From positions 1 through 64,000 of the forward strand of contig MU277687.1 in assembly GCA_022385805.1 (NCBI GenBank): DNA of 64,000 nucleotides, written 5' to 3'. Shown here piece by piece: positions 22,220 to 33,700 of this stretch. Position 1 is the stretch's first letter. Each line of letters opens with the position of its first letter. The position numbers and the translations under genes are program-made. Source of the DNA: Pilatotrama ljubarskyi. Taxonomy: Eukaryota > Basidiomycota > Agaricomycetes > Polyporales > Polyporaceae. Below the pieces are notes generated by a model. It was not told the DNA's origin. It ran no database searches and saw nothing but the letters and a program-made list of their open reading frames with translations.

Positions 22220-25196
22220 TCAGCGTAGACGCTTCCTCTTCGCACCCGGCTCACCCTCTGGTCCTCCCCGGCCTTCCTCACCACCTTCACCCAGATCCTC
22301 GGCATCGTCATCGCCAACCCCTTGCTCGCCCTGCACAGACTTCGCGCGCAGCATGTCTGACAGCAGCCTCCTCTGGATCTTCTCTAATTCCTCCATATCC
22401 GCACGCAGCCGCGCGCTTTTCCTGCGGTCCCTCACCTCCAACCGGCGCACCTCCCCCTCCGCAGCCTTCGCCCTCCTCGTCTGCACCCCAAGGCTCTCCT
22501 TCAACCGGCCGATCTGGACATCACGCTCCCGCAGCATGTCATCCTTGCTCTCGAGCGCGAGGTCGCGCGCTACGAGCGCCTCCTCCTTCGTCACTAGGAC
22601 CGCCGCGTGCTCCTCGCGGACCGTGACAAGTGTCGACTCGAGCTCCGAAACCCGAGACTGGGCCTGTGAAAGCTGCTCCTGCAGCGCAGAAACTTCGCGG
22701 GAGTAATAGGAAGACATGGCCTGGACGCGCGCATCGACGCGCTTCCGGGCGTCATCCCAGATGTCCGCCATATCCGTGATGTCTTGCATATTGGCCGGAT
22801 GGTCAGGCGACACTGCAGCCTTGGAATTCGTCAGAGCATCGGAGGGTCCTACGATATCGACTTCCGGGGACGTGATGCTGATTTGAGCAGACGGACGATT
22901 ATTCGATTTGTCTTTCGAAACCAGCGGCGTGATGACGAAGACGGAGGACCGTCCGCGGCCGCGGCGATGGGGAAGAGAGGGTGACATAGGTGACGGATAG
23001 GAATGCGAAGGGGAGACCTGAGCTCTCGGCGTGAATCCCGCGCCGAGAGCTCCGTTAGCAGGCAAAGGTGAAGGCGGATCTGCGTACTCCAGCTCCCCGT
23101 TGTCTGCGATGTCAGCTTCCGCTGTGGATAGAGCACTCTTCGACGAAGAGTCGTTAGAGGAACTGGATGTCCCGTGCTCTCCGTTAGCAGCGGGCGTCCC
23201 TGGGTAGGTACATCTGAGGAGAGCGTGAAACACAGCTGCCTCAGAGAGGTCCGTTGTCTGCGCGTCCCTCTTCGACCTCCAGTTCGAGACCGCTTCGAGA
23301 AGCGCAGGGCCAATCCAGCACAAGCACGGCTCCGCCCCATCCTGCGCCTGATGCTCACAAGCCGAAGACGCACTCACGACGAAAGTCCGCGCCTCCGCGT
23401 CCCAGACTGCGCGAGGCTGCGAAGGCTCGTACCGCCGCACGGAGAGGACGTCGCCATCTAGCGCCGGGAAGAGCGCAGCCAGCGCTGCTCTCAACCGGTC
23501 GGTGCCTGGCGGCGCTTGCGATGCGCCGGGAGCAGACAGCAGCAAAGACTCCGCGTAATGCCCGATGGGAGGGTACGCCCCAGTCTTCTCCAGGAGCTCT
23601 CTAACGTGCCTTTCGACAGGCAGAGGGTGTCTCTTGAAGTATTTGATAAGTTCCTCTTCGTTTGATGGTGCACCGGGAACATACGGGTAGATCGCGTGTA
23701 GGCTTTGCACGAGCGAGGGGTTCAGCCGGCACCATGCCGTCTGGAAAGCAGTCCGGTAGGCAACCTTCTCTTCCTCATTGGTAGGCTGAGAAGGGGATAA
23801 CACCCTCGCGAAACTGTGCGGAGGCGCTTTCGCGTCCGTGAGGATGTCCACAGCAAGTTCGACGGCTAGGTCAGGCATGGTTCGCATAGCTGCGTCGAGA
23901 GCTAGCGAGAGATGGTGTAGGTACGCGCCGAAGTGTGCACCGGTGGTAATCACCCTTTGGGCGTCCGCCGAAAGGTCTAGATAGCCCGGGTAGTTGACCC
24001 CTACTCTATTCAGGGGAAGTCCCGACGGAACCAGAAACCCGCGAAGGTAGAAGCAAGGCTTGGGTCCGCCCGATGAGCAGGCAGTCCCAGTTGTGTGGTT
24101 AACCTCTGGCAAGTAGAAGGTGAACTCTGGGAGGTTGCGCGCTTTAGGGGGAACAGTCCATTGTTTCTGACAAGGAAATACGCCCCAAACGCCCTGGAAG
24201 AGATACTCGGGCGTGCACGTCGGCTCAAGACCAAGGACGGTGACGAGGACCTCATCCGACTGTACGAACGACCGCTCATGAGAGGGTTCGGTGGCTCTCG
24301 CGTCGGAAACAGCCTTCTCAGATAAGCGCAGAAGGAAACGCTGCCTGTAGATGGCAGAAACCCGTCTCTCTTTCGACAGCTCACGAATGGCCGTGGAGGC
24401 CTCCTGATCGAAGGGGAAGACAAAACCTGGTGATAACAATGAGTGTTTATCAGGCATATGGAGGATGTTAACGAATACCAGGTTGTTCGTTCACTTGTTG
24501 CAGACTTAGCGGATGCAGATCGAGTTGCCTGAGCATGAGCGCTGGTTGCCCGTCCTTCGGCTCTCCCCATCCGAACTCGCCCGTGGAGTGCCCGACTCTC
24601 AGGGCGAAACGACAAACCAACGACGTTCCTGTTTTCTTCTGCGAGGCGCGGAGCTCGGTCATGAGCACGCGAGCAACACGGAGGAAACCGCAGCCCTTGC
24701 GACCGACAGCCCATTTTGAGAGACGTTTGGTCGACTCGCCCTCAGACACCACGTGTCGAAAGCTCGACGCGACATCCAAGTGGTTGTTGAAGAGCGTGAT
24801 AGACAGCGTCCCGGACGAGTTATGCTCCCAGATCACGTCGCAAATACGGAGGTCGGTCTGGTGCGTCGATTCCGCAAGCAAGAAGCGGGGTATAGTGATT
24901 GATAAGACGTACGCCGGGAGCCAGACGTCCTCGTGGAGGGTAACCGCGACAGGACCGGAGAGCAGCCCGGGGTACTCTTTAAGCATGATTTGCTTGCGCA
25001 CCTTCCGGGACGCGGACGGTAGCTTGCGCAGGTCTTCATGCGTCCAGTCGGACCAGTCTCGTCGATGGGCTTCGTGGAGGACCTGGTCTAGCTGATTCTG
25101 AACGAGGGCTTCAATGGCCAGAGGAATGTTCATCGAGCCCACGCTAGCACTGGGCGTCCAATTCCAGGTCCAGAGGGTGTTGGGAATGTCGGACAT
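22220..25196 (-). CDS. Predicted GHKL-ATPase-like protein with C-terminal coiled coil
   Basis: Two exons (25196-24479 and 24426-22220, intron of 52 bp) give about 970 residues. The N-terminal third has VQNQLDQVLHEAHRRDW and the block STKRLSKWAVGRKGCGF, which resembles the N box and G1 glycine motif of the GHKL (Hsp90/MutL/MORC-type) ATPase fold; the usual DxG is not obvious. The middle part (VLGLEPTCTPEYLFQGVWGVFP, DLAVELAVDILTD, CLCWIGPALLEA) matches, from memory, a basidiomycete family of uncharacterised proteins. Next is a long Ser/Pro-rich disordered segment. A heptad-rich coiled coil (about residues 820-950; YYSREVSALQEQLSQAQSRVSELE) follows, and then an acidic/basic tail ending KRKRLR, a likely nuclear signal. 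Function is unknown; ATPase activity is inferred from the motif only. Confidence 0.75.
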
Positions 25197-25576
25197 GCGA
25201 TGTAGCGGAGGGCTATGGTGTCCTGGCGCCGGCGTTGGATGCTGACCAGATGAATCACCACATCAGCTCTATGTGCTTTCTGTCTCTAGCGGCGATGGTG
25301 ACAATAGCGGTCAGGGAGATCGCAGAGTGCAGTTGGGAGAAGAGGAACATGCTCAGAGAGACAAACTCGGTGCGGTCGAAGCGAACCCAGCCGAAGCGCC
25401 CGTCTTCAGCCAAAGTTCGGAGGTCACGTCACGCAGTCACAACATCGCCACCGGCACGGACTCCATCTGGCACCAGCGGCCTGCCTGTCCGACACTACAT
25501 AGTCTTCGTGCAACGTGTCGGCCAGCTTCTTGAGACTTTCTCGATGCAGTTGTAGGTACAAGACCCGGGAACAAGT
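25197..25576. other. Promoter side of the GHKL-type gene
   Basis: This 380-bp stretch is upstream of the minus-strand GHKL-type gene and holds its promoter. The plus-strand frames at 25235-25555 and 25273-25533 overlap each other and show no conserved features. Confidence 0.35.
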
Positions 25577-25857
25577 TAAGGTTGGCCTCATACACGGACT
25601 TCCTCATGTTACGGCCCGTGACCCAGCGTAGAGGACTGTCACGTCTAGTGCAGTCTCGACGGGCGCGAAACTATCTCCTCCCGCAATTCTTTCCTGATCC
25701 TCTTCGCCCGTCCGAGTATTTTTTTCGTATGACCAGTCCCGACAGGAAATCGGGAGTCAGAAAACATTGGAGGGAAATCTGCGAGCGGAGATAGCTTAGC
25801 GCTCTCGCTGTCACGCAAAGCACGTGACGGGGTGGTCCGTGTATGAGGCCAACCTTA
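25577..25857. mobile_element. 281-bp fold-back element upstream of tRNA-Gly
   Basis: A perfect 23-bp inverted repeat (TAAGGTTGGCCTCATACACG...) at 25577-25599 and 25835-25857 bounds this element. Further inside, a second imperfect inverted repeat pairs 25668-25695 (CTATCTCCTCCCGC...) with about 25769-25795, so most of the element can fold on itself. Each end carries a TA dinucleotide that could be a 2-bp target duplication, suggesting a Tc1/mariner-like or other MITE, but that is weak evidence. No coding capacity. It ends 35 bp before the tRNA gene. Confidence 0.65.
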
Positions 25858-25892
25858 CCCTTGCTAATTCTACCAGACCGATTGTCCTCGTC

Positions 25893-25963
25893 GCATTAAT
25901 GGGGTAGTGGTAACCTGGGTCGTTGCCATCGACCCGCCGGGGGTTCGATTCCCCCTTAATGCA
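25893..25963 (+). tRNA. tRNA-Gly (anticodon GCC)
   Basis: A full cloverleaf can be drawn without an intron. The acceptor stem is GCATTAA/TTAATGC and the D stem GGGT/ACCT with loop AGTGGTA. The anticodon stem is GGTCG/CGACC with loop TTGCCAT, giving anticodon GCC. The variable loop is CGCC. The T stem is GGGGG/CCCCC with loop TTCGATT. The discriminator is A, and CCA is not encoded. A-box-like TGGGGTAGTGG and B box GGTTCGATTCC are present. A TTTTT run at about 25970 would terminate polymerase III. Decodes GGC/GGU. Confidence 0.95.
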
Positions 25964-25967
25964 CTGT

Positions 25968-25974
25968 GTTTTTG
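25968..25974 (+). terminator. Pol III T-run after tRNA-Gly
   Basis: A run of five T begins a few bases after the tRNA discriminator base and is the expected polymerase III stop signal. Confidence 0.6.
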
Positions 25975-26004
25975 CTGTGGGCGTCCAGAGCCCGTTCATG
26001 CTGT

Positions 26005-26475
26005 GCCCTCCTGGGAAGCTGGCAGGTGCGTGACACACCGGGGCTTCGCTTTTTCTTTGTACCTCAGAACAAGTTAGAGAATTGGATCGAAAAATGGATA
26101 TTCTGCTCTCATGATAATACCTATTATCTCATACACTCTGGGAAGGGGAGAACGCGATACATAACTTGAAAATTTCTTTCCTATTCTGTGGTCCAGAAAA
26201 TAGCAGCGCCCACCGAAAAACAGCGGGCGATGAGCGGGCGACGTGCCAGAAAAGAGCGGGCACTCTTATTATCTGGCCCACAGAACAAGAAAAAAAAGTA
26301 GAAACTCTGTGTCCCAGAGAATACCTATTGTCTAACACGTTCTCGTGACCTTAGAATCGGATATATAATATATAATTTTTGTTCCGTTTCTCTAACCCCT
26401 TCTTGGGTACGAAGAAAAGGCGAGACCCCGGTGTGTGAGGTTTTATCGTATGAAGCTTTCCGGAGGCGCCGGGCG
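26005..26475. mobile_element. About 470-bp fold-back element downstream of tRNA-Gly
   Basis: Long imperfect inverted arms pair about 26010-26094 (core ACACACCGGGGC...TTAGAGAA) with about 26374-26470, roughly 75-80 percent matched. Inner parts also pair: TATTCTGTGGTCCAGA near 26193 against the complement of TCTGGCCCACAGAACA near 26272. The whole unit is therefore a near-palindrome, as in fold-back elements or MITEs. The interior is A/T-rich compared with its surroundings. I could not settle exact ends or a target duplication. It starts about 40 bp after the tRNA gene. Open frames across it are not coding. Confidence 0.6.
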
Positions 26476-26672
26476 AACATAACCTTTTTCGGAACCAGCA
26501 CGATCGGGAATAAATGACGTACTGCTCGATTGACAGGAGGCGCGCCTCCGCACGCGTCTGCACGCGTCGCGCGACAGCGATGGACGCGTCCCGAGTCCTA
26601 CTTGTGCAGCGCGAGTAGATCGTCCTCGAGCTCTTCCACCATCCCCGCGCCCGTATGTATCGTCACAACAAG

Positions 26673-27516
26673 ATGCCCGCCCGCAGAGAAGAAAAGGTAA
26701 CGTGAAAGGTATATCATATCGAGAAGCTGTAACACAATATGTTTCTCCAGCTTTCGCAACAGTCGCACAGCAGCGATGATGCGGGGTATACTATCACGAC
26801 AGCCACTGCCCACGACCGTTGTTTGTGCGCTCACCTCCGCCGATCAGGATTATGGCAGCCGTCGCCGCACAGATGCAAAGTATGCGCATATACACGACCG
26901 TCCGAGCGGACATCGCCTAATGGAGCCTCACAGCGTCTTGGGAGAAGAAACGCAAGGAAAAAGAGACAAAGTTCCTCCAAGAAGCTAGAGCAGAGCTGGA
27001 TAAATGCGTCGGTGTCGCGTCCAGATGCCACTCGAGCTGCCCTGACCTTGAGCACAGATTACCACCAGGCTCGAGGAATACAATGCAGCGATTGCCGATA
27101 TGTGAGTCTGGCAGATATCGTGCGTAGGGCGAGCCTGGCTGATAGCAGTTGACTCCGAGTAACGCGACACACGAGAAGTTCGTACTGGAGTACGCTCAGG
27201 TCGAGGACCACATTCGCAAGATGTGGCTCCAGCTACAGCAGGAACAGAGTAGGACCCTGGTGAGCATATTCCATTGAGTATTCGAGAGCAACGCGAGTGA
27301 CTTACCCGCCTAACTTTACAGATACTTTCCGAGAAGAAGTACAAGGAGATGGCGGACAACGACCGTGACCGCGAGAAGGGTCAAGTGAAAGGGATGGCCA
27401 TCGCCAAGAAAGCCGTCGAAGGTGGGCCCTCTGCAGCGAGGCTATACGTGGCAGCCCTTTGACGTGCTATCGACGCAGATTTTGGGAAGCTCACTTGCTC
27501 GCTGGAAGAGCTGTGA
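26673..27516 (+). CDS. Small coiled-coil protein of unknown function
   Basis: I do not recognise this gene. About seven short exons join in one frame: MPARREEK (26673-26696), LSQQSHSSDDAG (from about 26751), IMAAVAAQMQT, then SWEKKRKEKETKFLQEARAELDK (26938 on), ITTRLEEYNAAIAD (about 27058-27103), NATHEKFVLEYAQVEDHIRKMW (27168 on), LSEKKYKEMADNDRDREKGQ (about 27323) and a last exon FGKLTCSLEEL with the stop at 27514-27516. The product is about 150 residues, almost wholly helical and highly charged, so a coiled-coil adaptor or complex subunit is plausible. The coding strand is chosen because intron signals and helical heptads appear only in this direction. The exon near 27005-27057 is uncertain, and translation could begin at 26580 in an upstream exon. 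Confidence 0.5.
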
Positions 27517-28014
27517 ATGTTCTTGATATCACTTTGATGTTGCTGAGGTAGTCTTCACTGGCCGTTCGACGACGTGCTTGATGACCTGTAGAATCTGGAT
27601 TCATGTCTGGCAAATGCACCTGCTAGAAGACTCCGTGTGTAGCACATTGCCGTGATGAGACTCAAAGAAGCACGCACTGGTTTTTGACAAGGCACAGCAA
27701 AGGCACAGAAGGGGTTCGGCAAGCGCCGGGATACGTAAGTCGAGAGGAAGCGCCCAGAGACGAGAATGCGTTTCTCGGGCGCTTGACTGCCCGCCGACGA
27801 CTTGCATGCTCTCCTCCATCCACTCCCTCTCCCCCTCTCCCCCCTTCCTTCGCCGCGACCAAGTTGTGTATAGCCCCTCGTTACCTTCACCTTCAAACAG
27901 CTGCTTTGTTTTCGTGCTGTGAGCTCTGGAGATACACAGACCCTTCGGTGCGCATACCGCCCCTCTCCTGCGGAGTTAACACTGACCGTGTCCGCGCCTC
28001 ACTTGCAGGGCTGA
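27517..28014. other. Spacer upstream of TSC2
   Basis: These 498 bp contain the 3' flank of the coiled-coil gene and the TSC2 promoter. There is a strong C/T-rich tract at 27810-27855. Frames running through it on both strands show no conserved coding. Confidence 0.4.
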
Positions 28015-31000
28015 ATGCCTTCTCAAACCGACGATGCGCACAGGCCGACGAGACAGAGGTCAAATACGGGCGCCTTTCCGTTCAACTGGCGGCGAAGGGC
28101 AGAGAACGCGGCCGCCCCTGCCCCACCCACTATCTCTGCCCCTCTGCAGTGGGACGCCTTGATTGAAGCGCTCACCCCACCAGCGGTGCCCTCCCTCAAC
28201 TACGCCAGGTCTCTCGCTACTGCCCTCGGTGCGCTCGATTCGCATACTCCACCCCCACGTTTGGCTTCTCTACAGCCGGTGCTCGCGTCCCTATGCTCCT
28301 CGAGCTCTCCTACCTCCTTACAGGCTGCTGGATATGACATCCTGACCGCCTACTTGGAAGGAAGCGGTTCCTCTCTCCTCACAACCTCCGACAGGCTCTC
28401 GTGCCTCTCGCTGTTCTTCGATGTGCCATGGTCGCATGAGCTTTGGGAGGCCAGGTCCAAGGCACTTGCCGCCCTCGTCGGCTCAGGCTCGAACTCCGTG
28501 GGTATGGAGGGCCAGGTATTGCGCATGCTCAGCAGCTGGATCGAGCGCGCGTTTGAGGGACTCACGCGTTCAGACTCCATCTCGCACGAGGACAGGCTAG
28601 AACGCCAATGCAGCGTCGAGTCGCTCACGACCTTCCTCATCAACCTGGTCCGCAGGCCCGAGTTCGTCTCGCGACTAACGGAGGCGGATACTGCGGGAGT
28701 GCTGCAGCTATGGGAGCGAATGGTCGACAAGTCTCTGTCAGTTCCTGGAGACTATCCCAACCTCGTATCGCCGCCTGCCTCTCCTTATTTCGAGCCCCAG
28801 TCCTCAAAAGCGGCTTCCCCGCCAAAGCTCTCTTCCTCTCACCGGCGCCATCATTCCTCCACTTCAATACCAAAACTCTCCCTCCTGAAACATCCAGCAG
28901 ACATCATAGTCGACGCGTACTTGATCTACCTCTCCGAACGGCTCGTCGCTCTTGCCCCCAGCTACCTGACTTCCATTTTGCCGCTTCTCTTCCGTGCGCT
29001 CGCATTCTACTCCACACCTCTCCCCCGCATCTCTTTGGAACCCAACATCTCGCACCACCACACGCTCGAACAGAAGATCACTGACGTCCTCTCCAAGCTA
29101 GTCTCGGGCCCCTATGCGTCCTCATGCAGAATTCTCCTCAAGCGGCACTTCTTTCCATCTTCGCAAACCACGCTACAGGTATCCGTGCAGGCATCAGTAG
29201 GTGCTCTCCGAACGTTCCGTCTCTCCCTCAGGCGCGTGCTCGAGAGCCGACTCGCTCGTGCGTACATCGAGCGCGCATCAATCGTCGACTATTCACCTGC
29301 CGGGGTTCCGTCGCATCTAGCCGTCGAGCAAGGACTCATGCAGCGAGCCTGGGCGCCGGACGAGAGCGCGTCGTGGGATCTCACCCGCTTCGCAAACGTG
29401 CTCGCGCGCGCGGCGAAGGCGTGGATCGCGCAGGGGCAGGAAGCGACGCCGAACGTGATCGCAGCGCCGAAGGAGGCCGTTCTGTACGAGATTGCATCGA
29501 TCGTCAAGGACGTCATCCAGGCCATGGACAAGGGCGGCGACGACGAAGACGTTGACGACGAGGAGGTCGCGGCTATAGGGCGTATACTGCGCGAACTCGT
29601 CGTGTACATTCGCTCTGTGAAGTATGTACCTCCAGTCGCTGCTCGCAATAAACGGGTCATTGACTCCTTTATTGAAGGATGCCCGACGGAAGCCTCATTC
29701 CCGTCTCGCTTCATCGCCCGGATGGATCCTCGCCTTTCCTCGTGGCCATGGCGACAATACTGGCCGAGGATCTTAGAACCTCGCCGTTGTTCCTTGTCTT
29801 ACCGTCCATTATCCTCTCCATCGCTGACCACCTACCCGACCGTGACCTAACGCAGCTGCTGACAACCATGTCAGAGCGGCAATGCTTGTCGCCGACGTCA
29901 CTATCGTGGTTAGATGAGTGGAGAAACCTGCTGACCATGTCCAATCTATTTTGGCCCACCAGAGCTGGGACGCGACAGCATGTGATGGACCACCTGCAAT
30001 CCGTATGGGAATTCGTGAAGGACATCCCAGCCTACCGGAAGCCATTGGCGAGCTTAGTCTTCGATATATGGAAGCGGCATCCTGCGGAGGAACTAGAGGA
30101 TAACAGTACGCTGGTTGTTTGGAATCTGCTCGCGGACGAAGCGGTCTTGCGTCTGGTCGAGAGGCACCTGGAAAACTCAAGCACCGACCCATGTGGCGAG
30201 GAAGAGGGGCTCTGCGAGGAGATCCTAGAATACCTGTCGTCTATGGCGCACGAAAGGCTGGACGAAGAAGACGACACGGCGTCCATCAGGACGGTCGAGT
30301 CGCAAATGCCTTCTCCTCCAGGTTTAATCCCTCCGGCCAACACGGCATCGACCTCTCCTATACTGTCACGCATGACCTCGGACTATCCAGGAGTGAGGGA
30401 GAAAGAAACATCCTTACCTTCCGTCATGTCTATCCTTACCTCACTCACCTCTGGCGCGCCTTCGCGGTCTCAGTCAAAACCTCGTCGGCCCACGAACGAC
30501 ATGCATATACAGATCGAAGCGTCTCCCGTTATCGCTCCCACTGAACCACCACCGTTGACTCCGAAGTCTGTCGGTGCCGTGATTGGACTGGTCTCTGCGT
30601 TCAGCCAGCTCGTCTTCACGCCGCTCGCGCTCTCGCAGTGCAGCCTGTGGCACGCCAAGCGCATCTTCAAGCATCTCGTCGGGCTCATATCCGACGCGGG
30701 CTGCGTGCGCGCCCGGCTCACCGTATTGCAGTTCATGATGCGCCTCCGCGTTGACCGCGACCACAGGCTGTACTTCGCGTCGGCGGAGTACGACAAGGAC
30801 GGCAACATCGCTCATCTCGCTGCGCTCATCAACCGGGCGGAGGCCGGTCCGAGTACCGTCGAGGACCTCCTGCGGGACGACGAGATTCGGAGAGCGCGAG
30901 CGCGAGCGCCGCCGCAGCAAGAACGAGACGGACGGAAAGCATCGAGAGGTCGCGGAGGGGCTCGCATGGACACCAGCAGGAGCAGGTCGCGCGTTCCAGC

Positions 31001-33406
31001 ACGTGTGCTTCCCACAGCTATGCTCAGGCCGAAGCCTCGCGATCCGCTGTGGTCCATCCCAGAAGTGCTCTCCCTCTCTGTAGCCGCTTCGGACGTCTCC
31101 AGCGAGGGCATGACTTCGTATGACCCGACGAACCCGGGGCACAACGAGACCGTCCTACCTCTGTCGCTCTATCTCTCCAAGCTCGTAGAGGTCATCGAGA
31201 CCGAGCGAGATTGGGAGATTTTGTCGTACGTTCTCTGCCACCTGCCCACGCAGCTCGCGAACAAGCATCTCTTCTGCGGCCCGAGGTCAAAGATTGTCAT
31301 CGGTCGGCTGCTGGCGACGCTCTGTTCAGGCATCACGGACGGGACGCTCGCCACGAAGATCGAGCGGTGGCCCGATGGTATCATCTCTCGCGACGCGCAG
31401 GGACTCGCGTTCCACACCCTCACTGTTCTGGTCAGCTACAAACGCTGTTTCGAAAACACCCAGCAGCTACATCACCTAGTAGAAGTTTTCCTCATGGGCC
31501 TCAACGGACAGCCGTCGACACAGAAGTGCTGCCTGCACGCGCTCTCGCTCGCCGCATTCGAATTGCAGCCGTCAATGGCGAAGCACCTCTCGCGCATCAT
31601 GGAGAAGCTCTCGCAAATCATGTCCAACCCCGCGATGGCCGTGCACATCATCGACTTCCTCGCCATCGTCGGCTCGCAGCGCTCGCTCTACGTCAACTTC
31701 ACCGAGGGAGACTACAAGATGGTCTTCGCCGTCGCGCTCAAGTACCTCGAACACCACAATCGCGCGGACGGCTCCTTGTCGATCTCGTGGGCGCTCTCGC
31801 AGCATGTGCGCATCATGTCGTACTACATCGTCTACGTGTGGTTCCTCGCCGTCGACCTCGAGGATCGGCATCGGCACGTCAGCTACATAGTCAGACAACT
31901 GCTGCTCGCGAACAGCGGCCGAGCTGAGGTCGATGCGCCAACAGAGGTAGCCTTCGACTGGTTGGCGCGGTATACGTACGCCAGCGCGGACCCGCGGCCG
32001 GCCAAGTCAACTCTGGATGAGATCGTCATGAACCCAAACCTCCAGGCTAAGTCCTCGGAGCCTGCGGTCAGCGAGAAGACCTGGATCCTGGGCAACTCAG
32101 TGGTCACCATTCGCGCACTTGCAAGGCGGGGTTGGATAGAGGTGCTGTCGCGCCGAGCCTCCGGAACGACCAAGTTCCTTGTCCGAGCAGAGAACGTACC
32201 GATGATCCCTCTTGGTGACGTCGACCCTGACCTTGTGTCCATCTCCGCAACTCTCATGATGGACCGAGAGGACAACGGCGAGGAGTTGACTACTGGAGAA
32301 GACGCGACAGACCGGTTCATTGGCAACCCGAGTCTGGTGAGTTCTGTTCGAGTTGCTCCTGAATCTCGTTTGATACCGTGGTTTCTTTTCAGGGCGACGT
32401 CAAGGAGGCGCTCAGTGATAATGCACAGTCCTTATCGAGTGTTCCCCGACCAGATCCCATCACTGGCTACGTCTGGAGCGGGAGCGCTCCGTCACAGAGA
32501 CGAAAAGAGGTCCTGATGGATCCGAGCTACTTCGCCCTGCAACTGTCTGCATACCCTGACAAGCGACCAGCTGGGCGAGGCCGCCTTGTCAAGGACAAGT
32601 CACGACTTGCCAGCTTCATCCGGACCTTCGACCGGATGCCCGTCATCGATACGCATAAGGTCGGCGTGATGTACGTTGCACCGGGTCAACAACAAGAGGC
32701 GGAGATCTTGCGCAACACCCATGGCTCACCAGCATACACGCGCTTCCTCGAGGGGCTCGGGAGGCTGATCAATCTGCGTGGACAGGTCGACGTCTACGAC
32801 GGCGGCCTGGATCCGGACGTAGACGGCGAGTACGCTTACGCCTGGTGGGACGATATAGGGCAGATCCTCTTCCACACCGCTACGCTCATGCCCAACGGCG
32901 AAGATCCCAATTGCACGAGCAAGAAGGCGCACATCGGGAACGACTATGTCCGAATCGTCTGGAACGACTCTGGGATGCCATACAAGTTCGACACGCTCTC
33001 TACGCAGTTCCAGTTCGTCAACATCGTGATCGAGCCGCATTCACGCGGAGCGATCGCAGCGTTCTCCAACAACCTCCACGAGCATGAGTACTTCAAGGTC
33101 ACCGTGCAGCGCGCCGACGGCATGGTCGAGTTCACGCCGATCGGCGACTTCAAGCTCATCTCGGCCGTCAACCTCCCTCAGCTTGTTCGACAGCTCAGTC
33201 TCCTTTCGGACTGGTTTGTCACCGTTTGGCAGAACACTGGCGGCGACAAGAGGCGCGACGAGGTGATCACAAACTGGCGCTCACGTTTAGAGGCGATCCG
33301 GCGGTTCCGCGACCAGATCCTGGCGACGGACGAGGAGCCCGAGCCCGAGCCGGATGACAGCTTGACAGGGCAGCAGCGCCTCCGGGACTTCTCTGTGGCT
33401 TACTAG
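28015..33406 (+). CDS. TSC2: Tuberin homologue (TSC2), Rheb GTPase-activating protein
   Basis: Tuberin with hamartin (TSC1) forms a complex that inactivates Rheb and so restrains TORC1. Three exons with introns 29622-29677 and 32337-32392 encode about 1,759 residues. The N-terminal two thirds is a helical repeat solenoid: the tuberin N-terminal region about residues 45-530, then the tuberin domain with LVSAFSQLVFTPLALSQCSLWHAKRIFKHL and HIIDFLAIVGSQRSLYVNFTEGDYKMVFAVALKYL. A Ser/Arg-rich patch lies near 30880-31010. The C-terminal Rap/Ran-GAP domain holds GVMYVAPGQQQEAEILRNTHGS, AYAWWDDIGQILFHTATLMP and the catalytic Asn-thumb loop KKAHIGNDYVRIVWNDSG (about 32925-32975), then FQFVNIVIEP. The arginine- and acid-rich tail ends at 33406. 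The start is the first ATG, in the frame that runs straight into the repeats. Confidence 0.95.
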
Positions 33407-33700
33407 GCATGACTTTCTTCTATACGACAGCACGACGCACGACGACGGCGGCACGGACGCAGGATGGACGCATCCACATGGTCTTTGCTTACACTACATC
33501 TCTGTTCATCTCGCTCTTCTGCTCCCTTTGGTTTGCACTCCCACGCATTTTGTAGCATTCAGCACATCATACATACCATCTCACCCGCCATCTCACATGT
33601 TCTCACCCGCATCTACTCTCTGCACTCTCCGCTCCGAATTGGATAAGTAGTGACACAACAACACTGTATTGCAAGCCAAGTAAGACACACGTCTGAATAA
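33407..33700. other. TSC2-GEN1 convergent spacer
   Basis: A short T/C-rich 3' spacer between convergent genes. Nothing else is seen. Confidence 0.4.

Noticed and set aside
22353..23604. Plus-strand frames opposite the GHKL-type gene
   Set aside because: They overlap a single open exon of 2.2 kb on the other strand with family-conserved blocks, and show no splice structure of their own.
26598..26834. Minus-strand frame ending HTGAGMVEELEDDLLALHK
   Set aside because: It looks protein-like, but no continuation or family is visible. The plus strand at the same place fits a multi-exon coiled-coil gene with good splice sites.
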